DNA of 64,000 nt from Paramecium tetraurelia (lineage: Eukaryota; Ciliophora; Oligohymenophorea; Peniculida; Parameciidae): contig NW_001799255.1 of assembly GCF_000165425.1 (NCBI RefSeq), forward strand, positions 372,001 to 436,000, read 5' to 3'. The position numbers and the translations under genes were made by a program. Below, piece by piece: positions 49,503 to 60,897 of the stretch (positions are counted from its first letter, which is position 1; every line of letters starts with the position of its first letter). The notes under the pieces are model-generated. The model saw only the letters and a program-made list of their open reading frames with translations. It did not search any database and was not told where the DNA came from.

Positions 49503-50422
49503 ATGTATATATTTATTTTTTTCGCCTTGGCTTATGCATAAATCGAGTGTAACAAGGATGATTTAGTAACCACTTGTTCATTGAATTCATTCTCAGCATA
49601 CATGGTAACCTATGAGAAAAAGACATCTGATACAATGTTCCTATTCATTGGTGCCAAACCTGGTTAAAGGTAATTTGCCATATTATCTAGTGCTCTATTC
49701 TTTGATCAATTAGGCGTGGGTCCAAATTCAACTTATGAAAAGTGGACTGATCTAGGCCATTTAATGTTTCTGGATATTTAAGGATCAGGTTACACAATAA
49801 TTACTAAAACTCCAAAATCAATAGCTGAATATACGTAGCAGTATGTGAATGCCTTTAATACTTTTAAAGAAGAATTAGACTATAAATTCACTCGGTTGTA
49901 TATTGTCACAAGTGGGATAGGTTCAAAGGTGGCTCTGGAACTCGCATTATAGTTATAAGCATATGGAACGATTTTGTTTTCTCCATTATTAAATCTTTTA
50001 GAGAACATGCGACAATTGCCAACCACAGCTTATCATATGGGATTGATTGATTTTTAGGAGAGACAATCCTTAGAACTTTAAATAATTAGTTTGAGTCAAC
50101 CAAAATATAGCGATTATCAAATTTTAGTTAACAAAGTTTCCAAGATGAGTGGAGATATGCAAGTATCAGATTTCAGAAAATATGAGATGTATTTCAATTC
50201 TTAATATTGTGTAGGGATAACTCCACAATACTGTTGACTGACATAATGAACACTCAAGAAGTCAGAGACAAATATCATGCAAAACAACAATTTTTTAAGA
50301 CATTCAATATTGATGTCTTTAATAATATGACCGATTCCTTATCTTAAAACATTGATTTGGATAAATATTTGAAATGTAATAGTTAGAATAAAACTATTTA
50401 GTAACCAAAATAATATGCTTGA
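49503..50422 (+). CDS. Serine carboxypeptidase-like (S10) protein, probably degenerate
   Basis: A 297-residue protein, intron 50189-50214 (GTATTTCAATTC...GTGTAG), 298 codons. The N-terminus MYIFIFFALAYAQIECN is a signal peptide. The fold order resembles S10 enzymes: LDIQGSGYTIITKTPKSIAE matches FLDQPVGTGFSY, and ELDYKFTRLYIVTSGIGSK sits where the nucleophile motif GESYAG should be. The GGPGCSS oxyanion motif is reduced to AKPGQ. It is shorter than typical S10 enzymes (about 400-450). It may be an inactive homologue. The frame continues open after its TGA, so the stop could be a mutation or error. Confidence 0.6.
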
Positions 50423-50491
50423 TTCCATAATTCTCCTTAAGTACAAACATACAAGGAACCTTAAGTTATCTTTTGTAATTCAAACAATTTA

Positions 50492-50812
50492 ATGAATTAC
50501 CCTTTGTACAATATGTTAATGAACATAAATATGCAATTTATGTAAACATTGGAACCATTTACATAATTTATAACAGTGGTGACAAAATCTATCAGGATTA
50601 GTAAGAGATAGTTAAAAACATAATAAAAAAATTATGATTTATTAATATATTAAGATCCATCTTCCAAATTAATATAATAAAAACTGAATTGCTTGAAAGT
50701 ACAATAGGAGTCAATGGAATTGACAGGTATTTCAATTAAAAACACATTGAACTAACTTTAACTTGATTAAAGAGAATAATTTGAATTTTAATTAAAGCAT
50801 AGAATTATCTGA
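50492..50812 (+). CDS. Short coiled-coil ORF
   Basis: An intronless frame of 107 codons, MNYPLYNMLMNINMQF to a TGA at 50810. It is helical and Gln-rich (LKTQQKNYDLLIYQ, then LQLDQREQFEFQLKHR). It is in the same frame as the carboxypeptidase-like gene and follows its TGA directly. It could be a separate gene or the C-terminal continuation of that gene. No family recognised. Confidence 0.4.
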
Positions 50813-50930
50813 TTCTCCAAAAAATTAAAGAAATAAAATTTAAGCGAATGTTCCAAACTTTTCTAAACTAATCAGTATTTGTAAGCAATAATTTTTTTGT
50901 ATTTATATAATCTTGTCCATAGAAATGAAA

Positions 50931-51295
50931 TCATTTCTCCATATTCTTTAAGGCTTCTAAAACATCTGATCGGCAATTTGGACATTTCGTGCTACTCTAA
51001 AGCCATGAGTCCACACAAGATTTGTGGTAGATATGCTTACAAGGTAGCTGCGTAATTAGTTCATCTATTTAAATAAAATGTCGATACCTTTTTAGAATTA
51101 ATTACAACATATACTACATTGCCTATTTGACTTGCCCATCATCATCACCTTCAATTTCTCTAGATATTTCTTAGGAACTCCATTGCACTTTTAAAACAAT
51201 TTATCCACACTATTTTACCACCACTAAAGTTACATAGACTAAGTTTATTATGGAGGCATTTCATACCTATATCTCCTATCTATATTAATTGGCTA
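50931..51295 (-). CDS. RING-H2 finger protein, 5' end unresolved
   Basis: The C-terminal exons are clear. They read CSICCNQFQKDELITQLPC, then KHIYHKSCVDSWLQSSTKCP and NCRSDVLEAL, after removal of a 23-nt intron (51065-51087). The spacing C-x2-C...C-x-H-x2-H-x2-C...C-x2-C is a RING-H2 finger, so an E3 ubiquitin ligase is likely. Upstream in the same frame come Gln-rich residues (QTQSMQLQWWQNSVDKLF). The first exon(s) near 51300-51450 could not be joined with confidence. No transmembrane segment was seen in the part read. Confidence 0.7.
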
Positions 51296-52014
51296 CTAAA
51301 AACTTAGAAAACTTAATTACCTTCTTCCCACATTCTCAATGAAACTCCATCAATTCCAAATTATTATTATTATCCCTCTAAAATTAATTGTTTTCTATAC
51401 CACTTCTCTCTTCAATTACTTATATCATTATAAAATTCTTTGTTCTTTTAATTTATTAGTATTTTCTGTTGCTATTTTTATTAATCAAAAATAAAACCTA
51501 TTTTAATTGTATAATAAATTCTAATTATTAAATAACTGCCTATTTAGATACATAGCGTATCCTCAAATGTTTTTCATTATAATTTAGAGAACATTTTAAT
51601 TCTACCCTCCTTTTCTTATTAACTTAAATTCTTAATAATTAAATTTTATATCTTTTTTCTTAAGAATAATTATAATCATTTAAAAATATGAAGATAATTT
51701 AAAATTGATTTTCAACATGTAAATTCATCTCCAAATATTGAAATACATTTTAATTTTGAAATAATTAGCTAAAAATATAAAACAATTAATAAAATTTATA
51801 AAAAAGTGATTAATATTTTTAAATAATATCTAAGGATTAAACTCCTCTAGAAACACAGCCAAAGGATTGAAAGTCTCTGCAATTTGGTTCTACTAAATTA
51901 AATCTTGAATCAATACGGAATATGATTCAATATTTATTCAACTTCTTATTTTATAAAAAATTATAAACAGTGGGATATAAAGCAAAATTAAATTAATATT
52001 ATCTTTCTTCAATA
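51296..52014. other. Spacer, may hold the 5' exons of the RING gene
   Basis: Apart from a possible first exon of the RING-H2 gene near 51300-51450, nothing is supportable. Confidence 0.4.
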
Positions 52015-53013
52015 ATGTAAGGACCATAATCAAACGACAATTACATTTCTCTGGATACCGCTGCTTCATAATCAGTAGGAACAGAACAGGCATAAATAAG
52101 CGAAAGTAGAACAAACCAAGGAGTAATTATAAACATTATATAGAATACCAATAACCGAAAGCATCCACTGAGAAATGCAAATTTTGACAATACGTAGACA
52201 AGGGCTGACTTCATCCTAAAGGTTTACATCTTCCTTACGATGGAACTAGCGTTTACTTTTCTCTTGGTGATCTTAGGACTATATACAAATATGCAGCAAT
52301 GGTTAGTGACGACTGGACAGGAGGAGAGCTGCTACTGTGCATTTGGCAGTTTCTCATAATGTGGTTGCACATATATCAGTCATTACGATTCGACATGGCT
52401 GTTTTGGGTTTCCATAGTTTTTTCTCTAATACTTCACCTCATTCTCTTTTGCGGAAATCAAAGGGTTAGATAGGTATGATGTTAGTTTTGAGATTTAGAA
52501 ACCTTGGAACTTCATAATCTTAGGACTTTACATTCTATTCTTTGGATTTTTGGTAACAAATCTGTGCATCATTATCGCCTATGAGTTTGGAGTAGGGATA
52601 GTGTGGTAGGCCATAGGAATCACCTTTGGCTTCGTTTTGGCTTTGACTGCGTATTCATTCAAGACGAAAACCAGTTTTACATTTGGAAGTATAATGTATT
52701 CCATATAATTTTTAGTTGGCTCAATTTTTCTGTTAACTCCGACATTGGTATTAATGCTAATTTTGATGGGAGTGTATTCACAGTTTGCTCTTTCAATATT
52801 TTTATGCACTCTGCTTGTAGTTGGCTAAGGGTTCTTTTTGATTTGGGAAACAAAAGCGATTATTGGCGATGGGGTAAGAAAATTCGTAAATTCTAGAAAC
52901 TAAAATTGTCGATTGATGATTATGTCATAGGGTCATTGTTATTGTATGGATCAATAATCCAATTGCTGTGGAGGATAATGATGTTGATCATTGCAATCAA
53001 AGAACGAAAGTGA
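52015..53013 (+). CDS. TMBIM/Bax inhibitor-1-like membrane protein
   Basis: A 316-residue protein with three exons (introns 52474-52498 and 52874-52896) summing to 317 codons. A hydrophilic N-terminus of about 60 residues leads into ADFILKVYIFLTMELAFTFL, the usual TMBIM start. Seven or so membrane segments follow: WLFWVSIVFSLILHLILFCG, FIILGLYILFFGFLVTNLC, GIVWQAIGITFGFVLALTAY, and so on. Then come WETKAIIGDG and SIDDYVIGSLLLYGSIIQL, which match the conserved C-terminal part of LFG/TMBIM proteins (YVFAALNLYLDII-type). The family forms intracellular-membrane Ca2+ leak channels that counter cell death. The Cys-rich extracellular or lumenal insert ESCYCAFGSFSQCGCTY is unusual. Confidence 0.8.
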
Positions 53014-53308
53014 ATATAAGTGTATATAGTAATAGACTTGGAAGGGAGGTAACTAGAGAGGTCGTATTGCATCAGCTTTACAAGTGAAGAATTGAGGGAG
53101 AGATTGAATTAATTTGTGTCTTTTTGATATGTGTATTAATTGATAATAAGTCTTAAAGTCTTTTAAATTGGTTCGATTAGTTTGTATTATAATTAGTTTG
53201 GGAATTATTAAATTTCATTGTTTTATAGGGGACAATTTAAATCTTTTTATTTAAAATAAAAAGGACATTGTCTTAAGTAACAAAATAAAATAATTTATTA
53301 GAATAATT
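53014..53308. other. Spacer
   Basis: AT-rich, nothing recognised; presumably the promoter of the eIF4A-like gene at its end. Confidence 0.5.
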
Positions 53309-54636
53309 ATGGATCAAACAACACAAGATTTACAAGAAAATTGGAATGAGGTATTTCAATGAAGTTATTATGCAAGCAAGTCGAAACATTCGAAGATTTA
53401 ACTTTGAGCAAAGATCTACTAAGAGGCATCTTCTCTTATGGTTTCGAAAGACCATCAGCCATCTAACAAAAAGCCATCAAACCAATCATTATAGGAAAGG
53501 ATGTCTTGGCACAAGCATAATCAGGTATGTTATTATCATCTAATGATTCTTCTTAGGAACTGGAAAAACTGGTACATTCACCATTGGTGCTCTACAGAGA
53601 ATCGACCCAAACCAAAGAAAGACTCAAGTCATCATTCTAGCTCCAGTTAGAGAGTTGGCAAAGCAAATTTATGATGTGGTTAAAGGAATTGGTCAATACT
53701 TGAACATCGAAGCCTTCTGTTGCATTGGTGGTACCTCAACCTAGGAGACCAGAGAAAAATGCAAATAAGGAGTGCACATCATTATCGCTACTCCAGGTAG
53801 ATTGATCGATATGATGAAAAACAAATATTTGGATGCCACATTTATGAGATTGCTTGTTGTAGATGAAGCTGATTAAATGTTAGACTAAGGTTTTAGTGAT
53901 AACTTTCGCAGAAATCCTAAAAATGGGTTCCAGGAGATATTTAAATTGGTATTTCTGACATTTAAAATTTTGTTAGCTTTATTTAGTGCTACATTCCCCT
54001 AAGAAATTATTGAATTGAGTAAATAATTCCTCAGAGAAGGAACAGCTAAGATTTTGGTTAAGAAGGAATAATTGACATTGGAAGGTATTAGATAATTCTA
54101 CATTGCAATCCAACAAGAGGATTAAAAATTCAGAGTTTTGGTTGAATTGTATAAGAATCTTACAGTTTCTTAATCAATCTTATTCTGCAACTCCAAAAAA
54201 ACCGTTGATGATTTGCATGATAAATTGACCGCTGAAGGATTTACTGTCAGTAAAATCCACAGTCAGATGGAACAAAAAGAGAGAGAATAAGTAAATACAT
54301 CGTAGCTATAGTAGGTTATGCAAGAATTCAAAAAAGGAGCTGCCAGAATCCTTGTTTCAACAGATCTTATGGGTAGAGGAATTGATGTCCAATAATTGTC
54401 ATTAGTCATCAATTATGAATTCCCAAGATTAAAGGAACAATACATCCATAGGTAATACCATGTTAATATACTATTTTAGAGTTGGAAGAGCTGGTAGATA
54501 TGGTAGAAAGGGAGTTGCCATCAATATGGTAGCACAACAAGAAGCTAATCTCTTGTTAGAAGTTGAAAAATATTACAACACTAAAATTGATGAAATGCCC
54601 AAAGATTTAGCTGAAGTAGAAAAAGAATTAAGTTGA
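53309..54636 (+). CDS. eIF4A-like DEAD-box RNA helicase with a disturbed frame
   Basis: About 396 residues of an eIF4A/FAL1-type helicase. All motifs are present: [15 protein letters not shown] (Walker A), [34 protein letters not shown] (DEAD), [11 protein letters not shown] (SAT), [33 protein letters not shown]. Introns: 53351-53376 (ends GCAAG), 53525-53556, 53949-53976, 54291-54314 and 54452-54479. The exons sum to two bases more than a multiple of three. The excess lies between 53895 and 53945, where GFSDNF.. EILKM.. VPGDI need two single-base corrections. No short intron explains it. It is either sequence error or a broken copy. Confidence 0.85.
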
Positions 54637-54803
54637 AATATGGGTATTTGTTATAAAAGAGTATAAATATCAATTTATTTATTATTTAATTCTCGGTTCA
54701 TTCCTTCAACTTCAGCAGCATATTTTTATATTTTATTAATTCAAAATTTAAAAAATTGTGAATAGATGATAATATTATAAAAAATCTATTTTTATAATAT
54801 AAT

Positions 54804-55586
54804 ATGGACTATGCTTATTCAAAGAAAAATACGAATTGTTACAATATTAAGATTTTAATTTATAAGATGTTACTTTAACTAGCCTAGTTGATTGATGACA
54901 ATAGAAAAGCTAATGACAATCTAGGTTCTAAACATGCTAGATTTCTCTAAGAAAAAGACGTTGACTAGAATTCTGAAAATACATAAACGATTACGTCAGA
55001 ATAGAATTAAGATGACAATGACAGTCTTCCCGTCATTATACTTATTGTTTGTCTCTTCGTACTAATATGTGTTTGTGGAACAATTGTCGAAGTTAGTAGA
55101 AGGAAAAAAGTTAAAAAAGAAATCGAATAGAAATTATTGCAAGAAAAGCGCTTATCTCTTCAAGCCAATATAGGAATGCTCAATAGTATCTAAGATTAGA
55201 CTTAATTTACCTTATGGAAGCTAACCAGCTTCAATTATAAGAATTTCTCTACTCAAAAGCTACTGAGATTCTAATCATTCTTTACTTCTCATAATAAATT
55301 AGAGCTTTAAATAAGAATGGAGTAGGATCATGATCCTTGGTCGGCAGAGGGACACATATCTACAAACTTAGAACAAGAAATAACCATTCATTTGAGAACA
55401 AGTCTTGATTGTGAATTATTAGAAAAGACAGAAAAAGGTGACCATTTATATTTGCTACAATAATTTAAAGGAGTATATAACAAAGAGGAAAACAAATTTA
55501 TTGGCTCCTGGAGTGTCTATGGGAGCTAAGAACTCAATAATTTGAATTTCTTCGGAGAATTCGAATTAACGAGAGTACTAATATGA
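54804..55586 (+). CDS. Single-pass membrane protein, 260 residues
   Basis: One intronless frame of 261 codons. After about 90 hydrophilic residues with many Asp/Asn/Gln there is a strong membrane segment, LPVIILIVCLFVLICVCGTI, at about residues 86-105. A basic flank follows (VSRRKKVKKEIEQK). A cytosolic domain of about 150 residues ends with FKGVYNKEENKFIGSWSVYG and LNFFGEFELTRV. No signal peptide is obvious, so topology is inferred from the positive charges after the segment. No family recognised. Confidence 0.65.
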
Positions 55587-55689
55587 TTTAATATCATTTA
55601 TTTAACAAATTGCTTAATATTCTTTTGTATCTCATTCTGACACTAGTTCTACATATATAAAATTAAAACTAAATTTGCTTCTCAGAATT

Positions 55690-56260
55690 TAGTTTGAGAA
55701 TTAAAAATGAAAGATTAAAGGTGGATGATGTCTCAATTAATTCAGTATAGCATAAAGAGAACCAAATAGTTTGATGCTTTTGATTAAATGTAGGATCATA
55801 ATTTAAATATGGAATAATGATCAAAAAATGGAAATTATATAATTCAAAAAAACATATATAACTAGAATAATATATATACGTATTAATCAATAATCAATTA
55901 ATTAAATCAAAAGGAGTATTAATTCCTCGTTTCCAATTCAATAATGATATTTTGCAATCCCAATTCTCTAAATCTGACAGTTTGAAATCCAAGAGAAATG
56001 TTGCTCTATTTTTGGCATATATACAAGGGTGTTCACTATTAGATAATGAGAATTTTGTCTTCGATGAAAGATATCTGAGAATTTGTGCTATAAATCCAGT
56101 ATGACTTAAAACTAAACTTTAATCAAGCCAGATTCCTTGGAATAAGAGCTGAACTACTAAACCAAGGGATTGTAGAAGTTATTTGTATCTATTTATGATC
56201 CTAGTTAATGTAGATATGGAAACTATTGTTTATAATTAATAACAAATTTATAAGATTTTT
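55690..56260 (+). CDS. Uncertain exons of an unrecognised gene
   Basis: The plus strand at about 55890-56102 reads VLIPRFQFNNDILQSQF, then VALFLAYIQGCSLLDNENFV and YLRICAINP. It then reaches a TGA that a 29-nt intron ending AAG would remove. Composition is protein-like and uses CAA for Gln. The minus strand is also open over part of this stretch, so strand and limits are not certain. No family recognised. Confidence 0.35.
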
Positions 56261-56439
56261 ATATATTTAATCTCTAAATAATTGATGAAGAAATGTTTCA
56301 ACTCTTTCCTAGATTTAATTCTTCAGATTTGAGGATTGTTTGGGTTGTGATAAAGGAGCGACCTCCTAGTAAGATTTTAATGTTTCTTCACCCTTAATCA
56401 ACTTCACTTCACTTCATAAAGGTGTATATTTAAGGATTC

Positions 56440-56649
56440 TCAGTTTTTTTTTGAACTAATTCTCAATGTGAGTATAAGATTCAATGCATCTTTGGTTACT
56501 TAATAGTTATACATCTTATAATCACTTGTGTAGACTTAATCAAATTTAACATTTTGTATTAGACATCCCGCTCTCTTGGATTATAAAATGCCGACTCCGC
56601 TCAAACCTAATTCATTCTTGCCAGACACAATTTTTAGACTCTGATACAT
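56440..56649 (-). CDS. Small unrecognised protein, 69 residues
   Basis: A frame of 70 codons, MYQSLKIVSGKNELGLSG to ISSKKN, stops at a TGA at 56440. It contains GCLIQNVKFDQVYTSDYKMY, which is protein-like. Similar open sequence continues further down the minus strand to about 56290 in another frame (GEETLKSYQEVAPLSQ), so there may be more exons. The region is locally GC-richer, and I first considered an RNA gene. Confidence 0.4.
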
Positions 56650-56775
56650 AGATTACCTATGTCGGATAAGGAAAACTCTTAAAAACTACATATCCAAAAT
56701 AAGTTTTATTTATTATTTTGTACATGTTATACAGTTATACAGAATTATGTCTATAAAAATAAATAGTAAGTAGAA

Positions 56776-57231
56776 TCAATTTTAGTATAAAGAGAACTAT
56801 TTTGGCCTTCTTATGTGTAGGTAGAAATTGTCAGATGTTTTGATGCAAAATTTAGTTTGTGTTTTTTGTTTTTCATTCTTCTCTGAAAAATCTCTTTTAG
56901 GACTCGAAGGTCCATATTGTGAATTTTATTGACTCATACTAAAAGATTTGTCCTTCTAATACTATCTTATCCGAATTGTTTTTGTGGTTCTGTAAGTTTA
57001 AGAGGAAGCTGGGTTACTTTTATTGTTGTTAGGGATATCTTTATTACTATTATATGCATCGGCATATTAATTACTTAACTTTTCGTTGTCGCACTCATTG
57101 TAAGGATTATTTTTGATTTAGATATTATTTTCCAATTGATTATCCATTAATATATTTTTGTTTTGGCTACTCTTATTAATATAATGAGTATTGTCAACTA
57201 TCTTGATATGATTGTCAAATGAATGCGACAT
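56776..57231 (-). CDS. Asn/Gln/Ser-rich low-complexity protein
   Basis: From the ATG at 57231 a frame of about 151 residues reads MSHSFDNHIKIVDNTHYINK, then NCDN/NKDIPNNNKSNPASS, then SQYGPSSPKRDFSEKNEKQ, and ends at a TGA near 56776. It is polar and probably disordered, with several Ser-Pro-type phosphorylatable sites. It starts 25 bp after the stop codon of the MORN gene on the same strand. Family unknown; the gene may have further exons. Confidence 0.5.
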
Positions 57232-57256
57232 CTTTTTGGAAGAATTCGATTTGATC

Positions 57257-58165
57257 TCATTAACTAATTTTCCTTATTTCCCAATTTCCCTTAAGTACCT
57301 TCCCATCAACATAATGCATTTCACCATAACCGTGTTTGTAATCATTCAGAAAGATGCCCCTGTATTCATTGCCATTGGACCATTTATATACTCCATATCC
57401 GTTTTTCTTATCCTCTTCATATTCTCCTTAATATTGATCCGATGGAGGATCTTCTCTTCTCTTCCAAATTCCTTTTCCGCATCTCAATCCATCCTTAAAA
57501 TACCCTTAAAATACGGCCCCATTACTCCAATAGTATTCTCCATAGCCATGAGGTTTACCATTTTAATAGTTCCCTTGGTACCGGTCTCCATTGCTAAAGT
57601 ATTCTTGACCCTCTCCATTTTTCAGCCAATCCTTGAAATTCCCCACATAACGATCACCATTGCTATGAATGTGTTCTCCATATCCATAAGCCACATTGTT
57701 TATCCATTCCCCTTAGTATTACTCGCCCTTTAAACCGTACCATGTCCCTTTCGATAATAAATTTGGATTAATTACCTTGACCCTCTTTAACGCCCAAGTT
57801 CCATTCGCCTTCATACACTTCTCCATTCGGCCAAATAAATTTGCCTTATCCATGCGGTTTTCCCATTGCATAATTCCCCTCGTATTGAGACCCGTTGGCT
57901 AACAATTCCCAACCGTACCCTTACTTCTAGTCATCCTACCACTGCCCTTCATACTTGCGTCCACTCTGTTATAAGAGTATACCTATCTCATAGAGATGCA
58001 GAATTAACCTTTTCCATGTCTAAGATTGTTTTCAAATTGCCCATAATAAACATAATTATTAGTGATTATTAGCTTTGCATGCAACTTCTAGAGATCAAGG
58101 AAATTATAATCATCGAAGTGCGGCTCATAGCACTTGATCTAATCTAAAACAGCTTAATAATTCAT
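57257..58165 (-). CDS. MORN-repeat protein
   Basis: A 287-residue protein with about nine MORN repeats. Examples are YYGQFENNLRHGKGQF, YEGQWQDDQKQGYGWELLAN, YEGNYAMGKPHGQGKFIW, YEGEWNLGVKEGQGTW and YRGIFLNDYKHGYGEMHY. MORN repeats form rod-like scaffolds and bind membranes or microtubule structures; they are abundant in ciliate cortical and ciliary proteins. Introns: 57966-57982, only 17 nt (GTATACTCTTATAACAG), and 57748-57775 (ends CGAAAG). The exons sum to 288 codons. The antisense frame at 57212-57733, which looks like a hydrophobic protein, is a shadow of these Gly/Tyr/Asn-rich repeats. Confidence 0.88.
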
Positions 58166-58571
58166 AATAAATATAATAATAAAAATGAATTGGGCAACAA
58201 TTTATTAGAACTTATTTATAAGCTTAATTTTTATGATATCTGAATGTATATGTCCATAATCATTTACTATTTAAAATACTTTTAATAAACTAAAAAATGC
58301 ACAACAATATAATGCGAATATTATATAAAATAATGTTTAATAATTTTAGTAATTTGCTGAATATTTAATTTATTAAAGTATCATATCATACAAATTTAGA
58401 GTATCACCAGGTTAACCAGATACCTTTAATCAGACTAATAATAAATTTTTGATAGTAAGACAATTGGAAATGTAGTCGTTTTCTTAATAAATAACTCGTC
58501 TATTGATATCAAATTATGATTACTTGTATATTAAACATGATATTTAGAATAAATTTAGATTAATTTAACTA
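58166..58571. other. Spacer between divergent MORN genes
   Basis: About 400 bp of AT-rich DNA between two divergently transcribed MORN genes. It presumably carries both promoters; no specific site can be named. Confidence 0.4.
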
Positions 58572-59402
58572 ATGTATACTTTATGCACTGAGGGCAGGTC
58601 ATTACCTTCGGAATCGGTTGAGTAAGGTGATAAACTAATAATGCTCAAATAAAAGCTTCTAAAGAAGGAGAATTTGGCTAATGCAATAGCCTTGGAAGAC
58701 GGTTTGGTTTATATTGGAGAGATGGAAAAAGGTGAAAGACATGGTTTCGGGATATTAATCTATCCGAATGGATCTATTTTAGAAGGGTATGAAAAAAATG
58801 GTATTCTTTAAGTAATTGGATTAATGGAAGAGCACATGGGATATGTAGACTACAATATAGCCAAGATGAATAGTATATGCTTATTTAATATGTTTAGTTA
58901 TTAGGGGAGCATTGTAAATAATAGATTTCAGGGATATGGCGAATACATTAATCATACTACTTCAATATATAAGGGATAATGGGAAAATAATGAGAAACAT
59001 GGTTACGGAGAAGAATATTTCAATAATGGGTCCATCTATTGTGGTAATTTCATCAGAGGAATGAGAGAAGGAGAAGGAGTGTACCTGTCTAGTAATGGAT
59101 CAAAGTACGCCATTTAATTAAAAATTAGATATTAAGGATAATTCAAATGTAATCATATGGATGGGGATGGAATGATGTTATGGAGAGATGGTAGTTTCTA
59201 TTAGGGTGAATTCTAAAACAATGAAATAAATGGATATGGAGTGTATACCTATCCTGATGGGAGTTCGTACTAGGGTTAAGTAATATTATAAAATTGAATG
59301 TAGTTTTTGAATGGGAAAAGAAATGGACATGGTTGTTTGATCAGATACGATGGATATGAAGTGAGTGGGGAGTGGAAGGGAGACAAGTTTTATAAAAATT
59401 GA
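58572..59402 (+). CDS. MORN-repeat protein, one frame shift at an A run
   Basis: About 252 residues with MORN repeats: YIGEMEKGERHGFGILIYP, YKGQWENNEKHGYGEEYF, YCGNFIRGMREGEGVYL, YQGEFQNNEINGYGVYTY, and a final FLNGKRNGHGCLIRYDGYE. Introns were placed at 58873-58897, 59105-59128 and 59280-59303. The exons sum to 758, one short of a multiple of three. The break is at the A7 run near 58793-58799: before it the frame reads GSILEGYEK, after it NWINGRAHGICRLQYSQDE. A missing A in the run would restore it. It is divergent from the other MORN gene and followed at once by an EF-hand gene. Confidence 0.75.
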
Positions 59403-59427
59403 TTTTATTATTATCTATATACTAAAA

Positions 59428-60855
59428 ATGGGGTAAATATTTTAGAAGCATGCAACTTAGTTTGATCCATCTCTGATAGTAAAATTAAAAAGCATAACAA
59501 TGAGAGAACTTTTCGATTGTGTAGATACGATAGACAAATACTATCCTTAGAGTTGCTATTTGAATTTAGAATAGTTCGATGATATTTTCGCAACATTGAC
59601 TGATAATTGCATCGATCTCTTTCGTAGATTGGCTGATTAGACTGGAGAGGATGGCAAATTGTCAGTGCATACATTTGAAGCACTGGCTGCTTTTGCGATA
59701 TTTAGTGGAGAGAGTTTCGAAACGAAATGTATGTTTGTTTTTAGATTATTTGATTTTGATTTGTCAAACACTTTAGAAGAGTAAGAGATGGTAAGTACAT
59801 TGTAATGTGCAGTAAGAGCAATGTGCAAAATAGCTGGACTGGTGATTCCATCTGTAAGTATGTTGGAGAAATTGGGTTATGTTTGTTTTTAGATGATGGA
59901 TGAGGATAAAAATAAGCATGTTGATTTTGATGAGTTCTATGAATGGACTGTGTAATATGATGAATTGCAAGAGTTTATGTTATAGTATTCTGGAACCCAA
60001 ACGTATTAGTATGCGTTAAAACGAATGGTAAATGCTATGGATGAATCTGAGTAATAGTTCAATAAATGGCTAAGAGAATGCAAGGCTCCTTAGGTGCCAG
60101 CCAGTAAATTGCAATAGAATTTGTATCACATTTATAAGGGAATTGATGAATTATCAATTGACACTCTTTTTTATATGATCATAGAATATACATTGAGATC
60201 TAAAAGTATTGGATAGGAGGAGAGTTCACAATAGCAAAAAGATCTCTGGGCTTGGAAGGCTGATCATAAGAAAAACTAGCATCTTCTGTCAAATATCTCG
60301 GTTAAGAAGAGTGATTATTTGGATATCATAAGAGCATGGAATGTGTACTCGATAACTGATGTCAATCAATTGTCTATCATCAACATAAAGGATCTCAAAC
60401 TGCTTATTTGGTTGTATGAGGACGAGGAACCAGACTATTTTAGAATCAATCAAGAAATGTCGATCATTGACACCAATCATAATAACATCATCGAGAGATG
60501 CGAATGGATGCAATACTTATGTTCTGAAGAGTCCATGCAAAGACGATAAACTCCATAAGTGCTAATGAAGAAGGTGTTTGACAATTACGATGAGGAGCAA
60601 TGTGGGTTGATTCCCATCATTCAGATCGACAAACTATTGCGAGACACCTTCAAGTAGCAGATGAAGAAGATGAAGGACTTCAAGAGCATTTAGAGTGTCA
60701 ATAGTTTGATTCAGCAATTGAAGGTTGAGTTCATGAAGCAGGTCAAAAAGAATAATTAATCCCATTTTGATTGGCAAACTTATTATCAATTCTTGGTTGA
60801 AGCCACGAAGACCCATTCCTCACTCAACAAGTTGTTGAATTTAAATCGTGACTGA
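59428..60855 (+). CDS. EF-hand calcium-binding protein, possibly myristoylated
   Basis: A single intronless frame of 476 codons (475 residues). The start MGQIFQKHATQ has a Gly2 that could be myristoylated. EF-hand loops are visible: DFDLSNTLEEQE, DEDKNKHVDFDE (a canonical 12-residue loop) and DTNHNNIIERCE; a degenerate fourth is DEEQCGLIPIIQ. The spacing between the first two fits a paired EF hand, the later ones lie about 150 residues on. No kinase domain is attached. It starts 25 bp after the MORN gene stop, on the same strand. The substrate or partner is unknown. Confidence 0.75.
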
Positions 60856-60897
60856 CTCTTTTTATTTAGATTATATATATATTTATTATTTCCTTAT

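Noticed and set aside
56560-56690. GC-richer patch with an Sm-like AATTTTTAG and a small hairpin, suspected snRNA
   Set aside because: The minus strand there reads as protein (MYQSLKIVSGKNELGLSG) and no snRNA motif matched.
57212-57733. 173-residue hydrophobic open frame on the plus strand, looks like a multi-pass membrane protein
   Set aside because: It is the antisense of the MORN gene; the Gly/Tyr/Asn-rich repeats read as Pro/Ile/Phe on the other strand.
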